NCBI RefSeq assembly: GCF_032854445.1
Contig: NC_088306.1
Span: 5,595,145 to 5,659,144 of the forward strand
DNA length: 64,000 nucleotides
Origin: Liolophura sinensis
Taxonomy: Eukaryota; Mollusca; Polyplacophora; Chitonida; Chitonidae
Direction: 5' to 3'
Each line of letters opens with the position of its first letter. Within the stretch, counting starts at the first letter, position 1. The notes under the pieces are model-generated. The model was given only the letters and a program-made list of their open reading frames with translations, was not told where the DNA came from and ran no database searches. The position numbers were made by a program, and so were the translations under genes. Below are positions 1 to 11,075 of this stretch, one piece after another.

Positions 1-636
1 AAGGTAGCATAGAATATTTCTCTTATAATAATACATTCATTTGGAATCTAGATGTATTTTGCTTTTTTAACATTTGCAGATTTACACAACACCAACGTTT
101 AATATAAAAGCGTGAAGAATTAGAAAGCCGGTCCTGCAATTTTTCTGCGCATTTTTGTCTTGACCGTAACCATTGGTCTAATTTCCTGCGGCGGAAACAC
201 TGACTGTTTTGATCCGCAATATTCTCTATGGAGAGAAGGAATTGCCCTGCTAGGTGGAAGGTTTTTAATAGTGTAATTTAAGATGTATCTCCACATAACG
301 GCTGAGAAAATTACAACCATGAAACTAAGCAAAAATGATGCGCACAGAGACCTGTGCAGGCAAAAAATCCAACTTCATTTTGGATATAGATTCATCTAAA
401 GGTCCTTGGAATGTTCTGTGTAACTGGCAGTTTTATTTGAACTGAACCACGAGCAGGTGTAGTATAGAACCCATTAAATTGCGTTTAAGTAACTTTCGTG
501 ATTTTAGTCTAATTAAGCAAGGAAGGAAGTGACAAAACACAACATATTATATATGCATCTTTCAGATGTGGTTTTATTCAGACATCACTGAAAAGATAAT
601 ATGTAAAGCAAGCAAACAACAAAAATAAATCTTTGT

Positions 637-1002
637 TCAAAAGCTGTAAAGAGCTTTAGGGTTTGGCCAACTCGAGTGTGTTCTACAGTCTCGCAAGTCG
701 CCTGAGAGTTTGGCTGGATCTTGTTTTATCCGCAATGCTGGCTTGCTTTTACTTTTCAGCTGTTCCTGTTGGTAAGGTGTGGCATGTATCAAGTGGCTGT
801 CATTGTTCAATTTTGACGTCTCGGCAGAAGTGTTTACGTCAACTGTGGAGAAGACGATTAGCTTATACTGCTTTGTCAAATCTTTGATATCTTGTTCTTT
901 GTGGAAGGTGATTGGTTGCCTGAGAAACTGGCCATTACTTGGCAGTGAAGCTGGGCTGTTGTTGTGGCCAGGAACAGAGTTGAGTTGAATAACGCTATAC
1001 AT
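637..1002 (-). CDS. Array gene copy 1, frameshifted C-terminus (121 aa)
   Basis: Family described at 7392-7712. TATA at 1067-1074, AATAAA at 573-578. One base is missing near 723 compared with other copies, so the last part of the protein is read in another frame and runs past the usual stop (683-685) to end at 637. About 90 residues match the family and the C-terminal basic tail is replaced. Distal promoter TATA is degraded (near 1251). It may be a decayed copy or contain a sequencing error. Confidence 0.6.
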   Translation of the reverse strand: MYSVIQLNSVPGHNNSPASLPSNGQFLRQPITFHKEQDIKDLTKQYKLIVFSTVDVNTSAETSKLNNDSHLIHATPYQQEQLKSKSKPALRIKQDPAKLSGDLRDCRTHSSWPNPKALYSF

Positions 1003-2384
1003 GGTTGGAAGAGGTCTTCTTGAAGAGTTTCAAATGGATTCTGAAGGCTATAGGGAAAACTGGCCATTTATATACACGAGTCGAGCGTCACGTTGAGTGT
1101 TGATTTCACTAGTCACTTGTTTTTATCAAGACAATGCTGACGATGTGTTTGTTCTTAGATAACTGTTCTTAGAATGTCTGTCTAGATAATTGTTGGCCTA
1201 CAAAAGAAATTGATCAGACCGTTTGTTCTGGCTGTCTAGACAATCTTCCTCTATCTTCAAGGGTCAGGCGGCATGAGGAATGTCGATTTCACTAGTCAGT
1301 TGTCCATTAAATGAAAGGTGGGTGACCCTCTTTTTTAATATTTGTTCTTTGTTTGTATGTCTAGACCATTGTTGGCATAGAAAAGAAATTGATTTTTCTG
1401 CGTTTTTGGTCCGTTTTTCTTTGCGATTACAAACATTACAACGTTTGACCAATAATTTATTCAATAGAGAACTAACAATGGTTGGATTGTCCTTGTATTA
1501 CACAATGGGCGTTTGAACCGACTGCTACAAGAGATTTTTCTACAAGGCAATATTGACATGTCCCGGTTTGTGATGCGGCAAAATCCGAAGTAAGACTGGA
1601 GAATGTGGTCAATTGGATGGAAAACATGCACATTACTGGAGCTTTACAAATAAAAGTAGTATTCGGAAAACATTTTTTTCCAAAACACTTTTTCCTGCAA
1701 CAAAATAGCATAGAAGATTTCTCTTATAATTTTACATTCATTTGGAATCTAGAGGTATTTTGCTTCTGAACCTTTGCAGATTAACACAACAGCAACCTTT
1801 GATATGAACGCGTGAACAATTTAGAAAGGTGGTCCTGCAATTTGTCTGAGCATTGTTTCTCTTGACCGTTACCCATTTGGTCTAATATGCTGCGGCGGAA
1901 ACACTGACTGTTTTTATCCGCAATATTCTCTATGGAGATAAGGAATTGACCTGCAAGGCGGAAGGTTTTTGATAGTGTAATTTAAGATGTATCTCCAACA
2001 TAACGGCTGAGAAAATTACAACCATGAAACTATGTAAAAATGATGCGCACAGAAACCTGTGCAGGCAAAAAATCCAACTTCATTTTGGATAGATTCATCT
2101 AAAGGTCCTTGGAATGTTTTGTGTAACTGGCAGTTTTATTTGAACTGAACCACGAGTAGTGTAGTATAGAATCCATTAAATTGCGTTTAAGTAACTTTCG
2201 TGATTTTAGTCTAATTAAGCAAGGAAGGAAGTGACAAAAGACAACATATTATATATGCATCTTTCAGATGTGGTTTTATTCAGTCATTACTGAGAAGATA
2301 ATATGTAAAGGAAGCCAACAACAAACACAAAGCGTTGTTCAAAAGCTGTAAAGAGCTTTAAGATTACGCCAATTTGAATGTGTT

Positions 2385-2705
2385 CTACAGTCTCGCAATT
2401 CGCCTGAGAGTTTGGCTGGATCTTGGTTTTATCCGCAATGCTGGCTTGCTTTTACTTTTCAGCAGTTCCTGTTGGTAAGGTGTGGCATGTATCAAGTGGC
2501 TGTGATTGTTCAATTTCGACGTCTCGGCAGATGTGTTTACGTTAACTGTGGAGAAGACGATTGGCTTATACTGCTTTGTCAATTCTTTGATATCTTGTTC
2601 TTTCTGGAAGGTGGTGGCTTGGCTGAGAAACTGGTCATTACTTGGCAGTGAAGTTGGGCTGTTACGGTGACCAGGAACAAAGTCAGATGGAATAATGCTA
2701 TACAT
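2385..2705 (-). CDS. Array gene copy 2 (106 aa, unknown function)
   Basis: Full-length family member (description at 7392-7712). TATA at 2770-2777, AATAAA at 2275-2280, a GT-rich stretch on the minus strand at about 2233-2250 as expected beyond a cleavage site. The hairpin AAAGCT-CTTTAC-AGCTTT lies between stop and AATAAA. Distal TATA present in the form TATATAGA (about 2954-2961). Residues 4-25 differ from other copies more than the rest of the protein. Confidence 0.65.
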   Translation of the reverse strand: MYSIIPSDFVPGHRNSPTSLPSNDQFLSQATTFQKEQDIKELTKQYKPIVFSTVNVNTSAETSKLNNHSHLIHATPYQQELLKSKSKPALRIKPRSSQTLRRIARL

Positions 2706-4079
2706 GGTTGGAAGAGGTCTTCTTGAAGGGTGTCAAATGGTTTCTGAAGGCTTTAGGAAAAACTGGTCTTTTATATACACGAGTCGAGCGTCACGAGATG
2801 TGTCGATTTCACTAGTCACTTGTTTTTATCGAGACAGAGCTGACGATGTGTTTGTTCTTAGATAACTGTTTCTTAGAATGCCTGTGTATATAATTGTTGG
2901 CCTACAAAAGAAATTGATCAGTTGTTTGTTCTGGCTGTCTAGATAATGTTCCTCTATATACACGGGTCAGGCGACAAGAAGAATGTCGATTTCACTAGTC
3001 AGTTGTCCAGCCAAACACAGGTGGTTGTCCTTTTTCAATATTCGTTCTTCGTTTGTATGTCTAGACCATTGTTGGCATAGAAAAGAAATTGATTTCTCTG
3101 CGTTATTGTTCCGTTTTTCTTTGCGATCTCTCGTTACAACAGGTGGGCAATAATTCATTCATTAAGGAGCTGACGATGGGAGATTGTATTTGTATGACAC
3201 AATGGGCGTTGAATCAACTGTTACAAGAGTTTTTATCTCCAAAGGGATAATGACATGTCCCGGTTTGTGATGCCGCAACGTCTGTAGTAAGACTGAAGAT
3301 TGTGGTCAACTAGATGGAAAACATGCACATTTCTGGAGATTTACATATGAATCTAGTATTCGTAGAACACTTTTTTTTGAAAAACATTTTCCTACGACAA
3401 GGTAGCATAGAATATTTCTCTTATAATAATACATTCATTTGGAATCTAGAGGTATTTTGCTTTTTAACATTTGCAGATTTACACAACACCAACGTTTAAT
3501 ATAAAAGCGTGAAGAATTTAGAAAGCCGGTCCTGCAATTTTTCTGCGCATTTTTGTCTTGACCGTAACAATTTGGTCTAATTTCCTGCGGCGGAAACACT
3601 GACTGTTTTAATCCGCAATATTCTCTATGGAGAGAAGGAATCGACCTGCTAGGCGGAAGGTTTCTAATAATGTAATTTAAGATGTATCTCCAACATAACG
3701 GCTGAGAAAATTACACCCATGAAACTATGTAAAAATGATGCGCACAGAGACCTGTGCAGGCAAAAAATCCAACTTCATTTTGGATAGATTCATCTAAAGG
3801 TCCTTGGAATGTTCTGTGAAACTGGCGGTTTTATTCGAACTGAACCACGAGCAGTGTAGCATAGAATCCATTAAATTGCGTTTAAGTAACTTTCGTGATT
3901 TTAGTCTAATTCAGCAAGGAAGGAAGTGACAAAAGACAACATATTATATATGCATCTTTCAGATGTTGTTTTATTCAGACATTACTGAGAAGATAATTTG
4001 TAAAGGAAGCCAACAACAAAAACAAAGCTTTGTTCAAAAGCTGTAAAGAGCTTTAAGATTCCGCCAATTTGAATGTGTT

Positions 4080-4400
4080 CTACAGTCTTGCAATTCGCCT
4101 GAGAGTTTGGCTGGATCTTGGTTTTATCCGCAATGCTGGCTTGCTTTTACTTTTCAGCTGTTCCTGTTGGTAAGGTGTGGCATGTATCAAGTGGCTGTCA
4201 TTGTTCAATTTTGACGTCTCGGCAGAAGTGTTTACGTCAACTGTGGAGAAGACGATTGGCTTATACTGCTTTGTTAAATCTTTGATATCTTGTTCTTTGT
4301 GGAAGGTGATTGGTTGCCTGAGAAACTGGCCATTACTTGGCAGTGAAGTTGGGCTGTTGCTGTGGCCAGGAACAGAGTTGAGTTGAATAACGCTATACAT
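4080..4400 (-). CDS. Array gene copy 3 (106 aa, unknown function)
   Basis: Full-length. TATA at 4465-4472, AATAAA at 3970-3975. Its N-terminal variant (MYSVIQLNSVPGH) is shared with copy 1, so these two are closest relatives in this block. Both also have a degraded distal TATA, here near 4650. Confidence 0.65.
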   Translation of the reverse strand: MYSVIQLNSVPGHSNSPTSLPSNGQFLRQPITFHKEQDIKDLTKQYKPIVFSTVDVNTSAETSKLNNDSHLIHATPYQQEQLKSKSKPALRIKPRSSQTLRRIARL

Positions 4401-5759
4401 GGTTGGAAGAGGTCTTCTTGAAGAGTGTCAAATGGATTCTGAAGGCTATAGGGAAAACTGGCCTTTTATATACACGAGTCGAGCGTCACGTTGAGTGTTG
4501 ATTTCACTAGTCACTTGTTTTTATCAAGACAATGCTGACGATGAGTTTGTTCTTAGATAACTGTTCTTAGAATGTCTGTCTAGATAATTGTTGGCCTACA
4601 AAAGAAATTGATCAGACCTTTTGTTCTGGCTGTCTAGACATTGTTCCTCTACATTCAAGGGTCAGGCGGCATGAGGAATGTCGATTTCACTAGTCAGTTG
4701 TCCATTAAATGAAAGGTGGTTGACCCTCTTATTTAATATTTGTTCTTTGTATGTCTAGATCATTGTTGGCATAGAAAAGAAATTGATTTTTCTGCGTTGT
4801 TGTTCCGTTTTTCTTTGCGATCTCTCGTTACAACGTTTGACCAATATTTTATTCAATAGAGAACTAACGATGGGGGAATTGTCATTGTATTACACAATGG
4901 GCGTTTGACTATCAATTACAAGAGATTTTTCTCCAAGGCAATATTGACATGTCCCGGTTTGTGATGCGGCAAAATCCGAAGTAAGACTGGAGAATGTGGT
5001 CAATTGGATGGAAAACATGCACATTACTGGAGCTTTACAAATGAAAGTAGTATTCGCAAAACATTTTTTCCCCAAACACTTTTTCCTGCAACAAAATAGC
5101 ATAGAAGATTTCTCTTATAATTTTACATTCATTTGGAATCTAGAGGTATTTTGCTTCTGACCCTTTGCAGACTAACACAACACCAACCTTTAATATGAAC
5201 GCGTGAACAATTTAGAAAGGTGGTCCTGCAATTTTTCTGCGCATTGTTTCTCTTGACCGTTACCCATTTGGTCTAATATGCTGCGGCGGAAACACTGATT
5301 GTTTTCATCCGCAATATTCTCTATGGAGATAAGGAATTGACCTGCAAGGCGGAAGGTTTTTTAATATATAAATATAATATGTATCCCCAACATCACGTCT
5401 AAGAACTTACTCCTGTAAAACTGTGTAAAAATGAAGCGCACGGAGACGGGTGCAGGCAAAACTTCCAACTTTATTTTGGATGGATTCACCTAAAGGTCCT
5501 TGGGATGTTCTATGCAAGTGGCAGTTTTTTTTGAACTGAACCACGAGCAGTGTATTATAAAATCCATTAAATTGCGTTCGAGTAAAGTTCCTGATACTAA
5601 TATAATTAAGCAAGAAGTGACAAAAGACAACATATTATACATGCATGTTTCACATGTGGTTTTATTTGGTCATCACTATGTAAAGGAAGCCGACAACAAA
5701 AACAAAGCATTGTTCAAAAGCTGTAAAGAGCTTTAGAGTTTTGCCAACTTGAGTGTTTT

Positions 5760-6080
5760 CTACAGTGTCGCAAGTCGCCTGAGAGTTTGGCTGGATGTTG
5801 GGTTTATTAGCAATGCTGGCTTGCTTTTACTTTTCAGCTGTTCCTGTTGGTAAGGTTTGGCATGTATCAAGTTTCTGTCATTGTTCAATTTTGACGTCTC
5901 GGCAGAAGTGTTTACGTCAACTGTGGAGAAGACGATTGGCTTACACTGTTTTGTCAAATCTTTGATTTCTGGCTCTTTCTTGAAAGTGGTTGGTTGCCTG
6001 AGAGACTGGTAGTTGCTTGGCAGTGAAGTTGGGCTGTTACTGTGGCCAGGAACAAATTCGGATGGAATAAGGCTATACAT
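5760..6080 (-). CDS. Array gene copy 4 (106 aa, unknown function)
   Basis: Full-length, one of the more diverged good copies (for example KKEPEIKDLTKQCK in the centre and LLINPTSSQTLRRLATL at the end). TATA at 6145-6152, AATAAA at 5661-5666. The distal promoter module has lost about 20 bp near 6372, and the following flank has further deletions. Confidence 0.6.
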   Translation of the reverse strand: MYSLIPSEFVPGHSNSPTSLPSNYQSLRQPTTFKKEPEIKDLTKQCKPIVFSTVDVNTSAETSKLNNDRNLIHAKPYQQEQLKSKSKPALLINPTSSQTLRRLATL

Positions 6081-7292
6081 GGTCGGAAGAGGTCTTCTTG
6101 AAGAGTGTCAAATGGTTTCTGAAGGCTATAGTTAAAACTGGCCTTTTATATACACGAGTCGAGCGTCACGAGAAGTGTCGATTTTTCTGGTCAGTTGTTT
6201 TTATCCAGACAAAGCTGACGATGTGTTTGATCTTAGATTATTGTTCTTAGAATATCTCTTTATATGATTGTTGTGCTACAAAAGAAATTGATGAGACCGT
6301 TTGTTCTGGCTTTGTACACAATGTTCCTCTATATACACTGGTCAGGCGGCATGAGGAATGTTGATTTCACTAGTAAGGTGGTGGTCCTTATTTAATATTT
6401 GTCCATGGTTTGTATGTCTTGACCATTGTTGGCACACAAAAAATTGATTTCTCTCCGTTATTGTTCCGTTTTACTTTGCGATCTCTCGTTACAACAGGTG
6501 GGCAAAAATTCATTCATTAAAGAGCTAGCTACAGGGGATTGTCCTTGTATTACACAATGGGCGTTTGACTGACTGTTACAAGAGATTTTTTTCCCATGGA
6601 ATACTGACATGTTCCGGTCTGTGATGCGGCAAATTCCGTAGTAAAACTGACGAATGTGGTCAACTGGATGTAAAACATGCACATTTCTGGAGATTTACAT
6701 ACGAAACTAATATTTACAAAACACTTTTTCCCGAAACACCTTTTCTTGCATCAAAGTATCATAGAATATTTCTCTTATAATAATACATTCATTTGGAATC
6801 TAGAGGTATTTTGCTTCTAAACCTTTGCAGATTAACACAACAGCAACCTCTGATATATAAGCGTGAACAATTTAGAAAGGCGGTTCTGCAATTTGTCTGC
6901 GCATAGATTTTCTCCACCGTTACCGAATGGGTCTAACATTCTTCGGCGGAAACACTGACTGTAAGGAACTGACTCGCTAGGAGGAAGGTTTTCTTAATAA
7001 TTAAATATAATATTTATTCCCAACTTAACGTCTAACAAATTACTCCTTTAAAACTATGTAAAAGTGAAGCGCACAGAGACCTGTGCAGGCAAAATTCCAA
7101 CTTTATTTTGGATGGATTCATCTAAAGCTCTTTAGAATGTTCTAAGCAAGTGGCAGTTATATTTGAACTGAACCACGAGCAGTGTACATCCCATTAAATT
7201 GCGTTTAAGTAACTTTCGTGATTTTAGTCTAATTAAGCAAGGAAGGAAGTGACAAAAGACAACATATTATATATGCATGTTTCAGATGTGGT

Positions 7293-7298
7293 TTTATT
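7293..7298 (-). terminator. Poly(A) signal of array gene copy 5
   Basis: AATAAA on the minus strand about 95 bp past the stop codon, followed about 30 nt later by a TGTTGTCTTTTGTC stretch that fits a GU-rich downstream element. Kept in all visible copies except copy 10, where it reads AATGAA (15169-15174). Confidence 0.65.
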
Positions 7299-7391
7299 CA
7301 GTCATCACTATGTAAAGCAAGCCGACAACAAAAACAAAGCGTTGTTCAAAAGCTGTAAAGAGCTTTAAAGTTTGGCCAACTTGAGTGTGTT

Positions 7392-7712
7392 CTACAGTCT
7401 CGCAATTCGCCTGAGAGTTTGGCTGGATCTTGGTTTTATCCGCAATGCTGGCTTGCTTTTACTTTTCAGCTGTTCCTGTTGGTAAGGTGTGGCTTGTATC
7501 AAGTGGCTGTCATTGTTTAGTTTCGACGTCTCGGCAGACGTGTTTCCGTCAGCAGTGGAGAAGACGATTGGCTTATACTGTTTTGTCAAATCTTTGATAT
7601 CTTGGTCTTTCTGGAAGGTGATTGCTTGCCTGAGAGACTGGTCATTACTTGGGAGTGAAGTTGGGCTGTTACTGTGGCCAGGAACAAAGTCGAGTGGAAT
7701 AATGCTATACAT
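7392..7712 (-). CDS. Array gene copy 5, reference copy: small basic protein of unknown function
   Basis: 106 codons. No signal peptide, membrane segment or known domain is visible. The N-terminal third is polar and variable; the middle (IKDLTKQYKPIVFST, about residues 39-53) is strongly conserved; the last 30 residues are rich in Lys, Arg and Ser (QLKSKSKPALRIKPRSSQTL). The predicted protein is basic and probably intracellular. Gene structure on the minus strand: TATATAAA at 7777-7784, about 65 bp before the ATG; stop at 7392-7394; hairpin at about 7350-7368; AATAAA at 7293-7298. No splice sites are needed. Every full copy keeps the 106-codon length without internal indels while flanks vary, which argues for coding. 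An antisense ORF on the plus strand (7489-7923) is conserved only as a shadow. Alternative: a first exon of a larger gene, or a macrosatellite ORF that is transcribed but not functional. I do not recognise the protein. Confidence 0.7.
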   Translation of the reverse strand: MYSIIPLDFVPGHSNSPTSLPSNDQSLRQAITFQKDQDIKDLTKQYKPIVFSTADGNTSAETSKLNNDSHLIQATPYQQEQLKSKSKPALRIKPRSSQTLRRIARL

Positions 7713-7776
7713 GGTTGGAAGAGGTCTTCTCGAAAAGTGTCAAATTGTTTCTGAAGGCTATAGGGAAAACTGGCCT

Positions 7777-7784
7777 TTTATATA
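7777..7784 (-). promoter_or_regulatory. Proximal TATA box (P1) of the array gene
   Basis: TATATAAA on the minus strand in the context GTGTATATAAAAGGCC. Found at the same offset before almost every copy. Predicted transcription start is about 30 bp downstream, near 7748, giving a 5' UTR of about 35-40 nt. About 95 bp further upstream is TTCTAAGAA (7876-7884). Confidence 0.75.
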
Positions 7785-7959
7785 CACGAGTCGAGCGTCA
7801 CGAGAAGTGTCGATTTCACTAGTCACTTGTTTTTATCCAGACAAAGCTGACGATGTGCTTGATCTTAGATTATTGTTCTTAGAATATCTGTCTATATTAT
7901 TGTTGTGCTACAAAAGAAATTGACCAGACCGTTTGTTCTGGCTGTGTAGACAATGTTCC

Positions 7960-7967
7960 TTTATATA
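7960..7967 (-). promoter_or_regulatory. Distal TATA box (P2), second copy of the promoter module
   Basis: TATATAAA in the context CGTGTATATAAAGGAACA, 183 bp upstream of P1. The sequence after it resembles that around P1: the shared words include TGTCGATTTCACTAGTCA and a stretch ending AAAAGAAATTGA on the plus strand, so the two are an internal duplication of roughly 180 bp. Intact in most units, degraded in copies 1 and 3. Confidence 0.55.
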
Positions 7968-9068
7968 CACGGATCAGGCGGCATGAGCAATGTCGATTTG
8001 ACCAGTAAGGTGGTTCTCCTTATTTAATATTTTTCCTTGGTTTGTATGTCTTGACCATTGTTGGCATGCAGAAAAATTAATTTTTTTCCGTTATTCTTCC
8101 GTTTTTATTTGCGATCTCTCGTTACAACGGGTGGGCAATAATTCATCTATTAGGGAGCTAACAATTGGGGATTGTCCTTGTATTACACAATGGGCGTTTG
8201 ACCGACCGTTTCAAGAGATTTTTCTTCAAGGGAATATTGACATGTTCCGGTCTGTGATGCGGCAAAATCCGAAGTAAGACTGAAGAATGTGATCAAGTGG
8301 ATGGAAAACATGCACATTACTGGAGTTTTACATGTGAAACTAATATTTGCAAAACACTTTTTCCCGAAACACCTTTTCTTGCAACAAAGTAGCACAGAAG
8401 ATTTCTCTTATAATATTACATTCATTTGGAATCTAGAGGTATTTTGCTTCTGAACCTTTGCAAATTAACACAACAGCAATCTCTGATATATAAGCGTGAA
8501 CAATTTAGAAAGGCGGTCTTGCAATTTGTCTGCGCATTGATTTTCTTGACCGTTACCCATTTGGTCTAACATGCTGCGGCGGAAACACTGACTGTTTTTA
8601 TCCGCAATAATTTCTATGGAGATAAGGAATTGACCTGCTGGGCGGAAGGTTTTTAATAGTGTAATTTAAGATGTATCTCCAACATAACGGCTGAGAAAAT
8701 TACACCCATGAAACTATGTAAAAATGATGCGCACAGAGACCTGTGCAGGCAAAAAATCCAACTTCATTTTGGATAGATTCATCTAAAGGTCCTAGGAATG
8801 TTCTGTGTAACTGGCAGTTTTATTTGAACTGAACCACGAGCAGTGTAGCATAGAATCCATTAAATTCCGTTTAAGTAACTTTCGTGATTTTAGTCTAATT
8901 AGGCAAGGAAGGAAGTGACAAAAGACAACATATTACATATGCATCTTTCAGATGTGGTTTTATTCAGTCGTTACTGAGAAGATAATATATAAAGGAAGCC
9001 GACAACAAAAACAAAGCGTTGTTCAAAAGCTGTAAAGAGCTTTAGGGTTTGGCCAACTTGAGTGTGTT

Positions 9069-9389
9069 CTACAGTCTCGCAAGTCGCCTGAGAGTTTGGC
9101 TGGATCTTGGTTTTATCCGCAATGCTGGCTTGCTTTTACTTTTCAGCTGTTCCTGTTGGTAAGGTGTGGCATGTATCCAGTGGCTGTCATTGTTCAATTT
9201 TGACGTCTCGGCAGAAGTGTTTACGTCAACTGTGGAGAAGACGATTGGTTTATACTGCTTTGTCAAATTTTTGATATCTTGTTCTTTCTGGAAAGTGATT
9301 GCTTGCCTAAGAGACTGGTAGGTGCTTGGCAGTGAAGTTGGGCTGTTACTGTGGCCAGGAACAAAATTGAGTTGAATAAGGCTATACAT
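9069..9389 (-). CDS. Array gene copy 6 (106 aa, unknown function)
   Basis: Full-length. TATA at 9454-9461, AATAAA at 8959-8964. Carries Trp in place of Leu in the SHLIHA segment (SHWIHA). Distal TATA present as TATATAGA. Confidence 0.65.
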   Translation of the reverse strand: MYSLIQLNFVPGHSNSPTSLPSTYQSLRQAITFQKEQDIKNLTKQYKPIVFSTVDVNTSAETSKLNNDSHWIHATPYQQEQLKSKSKPALRIKPRSSQTLRRLARL

Positions 9390-10754
9390 GATTGGAAGAG
9401 GTCTTCTTGAAGAGTGTCAAATGGATTCTGAAGGCTTTAGGGAAAACTGGCCTTTTATATACACGAGTCGAACGTCACGAGAAGTGTCGATTTCACTAGT
9501 GAGTTGTTTTAGTCAAGACAATGCTGACGATGTGTTTGATCTTAGATAATTGTTCTTAGAATGTCTGTCTAGATAATTGTTGGCCTACAAAAGAAATTGA
9601 TCAGACCGTTTGTTCTGGCTGTCTATACAATGTTCCTCTATATACACGGGTCAGGCGGCATAAGGAATATCGATTTCACTACTCAGTTGTCCATTAAAAC
9701 AAAGGTGGGTGACCCTCTTATTTAATATTTTTTCTTTGTTTGTATGTCTAGATCATTGTTGGCATAGAAAAGAAACTGATTTTTCTCCGTTATTGTTCGG
9801 TTTTTCTTTGCAATCTCTCGTTACAGTGCTTGACCAATAATTTATTTATTAAGGAGCTAACGATGGGGGGATTGTCCTTGTATTACACAATGGACGTTTG
9901 ACTGAGTGTTACAAGAGTTTTTTCTCCAAGGGAATATGGACTTGTCCCGGTCTGTGATGCGGCAAAATCCGTAGTAAGACTGAAGATTGTGGTCAAATGG
10001 ATGGAAAACATGCACATTACTGGAGTTTTACATATGAATATAGTATTTGCAAAAAAATTTTTCCCCAAACACTTTTTTCTGCAACAAAGTAGCATAGAAA
10101 ATTTCTCTTTTAATTTTACATTTATTTGGAATCTAGAGGTATTTTGCTTCTGAACCTTTGCAGATTAACACAACAGCAATCTCTGATATATAAGCGTGAA
10201 CAGTTTAGAAAGGCGGTCCTGCAGTTTGTCTGCGCATTGATTTTCTTGACTGTTAACCATTTGGTCTAACATGCTGCAGCAGAAACACTGACTGTTCTCT
10301 TCCGCAATATTCTCTATGGAGATAAGGAACTGACCTGCAAGGCGGAAGGTTTTTTTAATATATAAATATAATATGTATCCCCAACATCCCGTCTAACAAA
10401 TTACTCCTTTAAAACTATGTAAAAATGATGCACACGGGGACCTGTGCAGGCAAAAACTCCAACTTTATTTTGGATAGATTCATCTAAAGCTCCATGTATT
10501 GTTCTAAGCAAGTGGCAGTTTTATTTGAGCTGAACCACGAGCAGAGTACATCCCATTAAATTGCGTTTAAGTAACTTTCCTAATTTTAATATAGTTAAGC
10601 AAGGAAGGAACTGACAAAAGACGACATATTATATATACATGTTTTAGAAGTGATTTTATTCAGTTACACTAGCTGTAAAGCAAGCCGTCAACAAAAACAA
10701 AGCGTTGTTCAAAAGCTGTAAAGAGCTTTAGGTTTTGTCCAACTTGAATGTGTT

Positions 10755-11075
10755 CTACAGTCTCGCTAGTCGCCTGAGAGTTTGGCTGGATCTTGGTTTT
10801 ATTCGCAATGCTGGTTTGCTTTTACTTTTCAGCTGTTCCTGTTGGTAAGGTGTGGCATGTATCAAGTGGCTGTCATTGTTCAATTTTGACGTCTCGGCAG
10901 AAGTGTCTACGTCAATTGTGGAGAAGACGATTGGCTTATACTGTTTTGTCAAATCTTTGATATCTTTTTCCTTCTGGAAAGCGATTGCTTGCCTGAGAGA
11001 CTGGCCATTGCTTGGGAGTGAAGTTGGGCTGTTACTGTGGCCAGGAACAAAATTGAGTTGAATAAGGCTATACAT
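10755..11075 (-). CDS. Array gene copy 7 (106 aa, unknown function)
   Basis: Full-length. AATAAA at 10655-10660. The proximal TATA (11139-11146) has one substitution, giving CATATAAAAG instead of TATATAAAAG, so promoter strength may differ. N-terminus as in copies 6 and 9. Confidence 0.65.
   Translation of the reverse strand: MYSLIQLNFVPGHSNSPTSLPSNGQSLRQAIAFQKEKDIKDLTKQYKPIVFSTIDVDTSAETSKLNNDSHLIHATPYQQEQLKSKSKPALRIKPRSSQTLRRLARL

Noticed and set aside
2967-3158. Minus-strand ORF of 63-64 residues ending near the distal promoter
   Set aside because: Present in a minority of units and overlaps other short frames; no coding signal separates it from the flank.
7350-7368. Histone-type 3' stem-loop
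   Set aside because: Loop is 6 nt rather than 4, the stem is A/T-rich at its base, no purine-rich downstream element is seen, and AATAAA follows.
7489-7923. Plus-strand ORF (144 aa) recurring in array units
   Set aside because: It is antisense to the 106-codon gene. Its length varies from 62 to 144 residues between copies, and the TATA and AATAAA signals belong to the minus strand.
8183-8395. Second recurrent minus-strand ORF of about 70 residues (Cys-rich start) in the array flank
   Set aside because: It lies upstream of both promoters, is broken or shifted in many units and carries indels, so conservation seems to be that of the repeat only.
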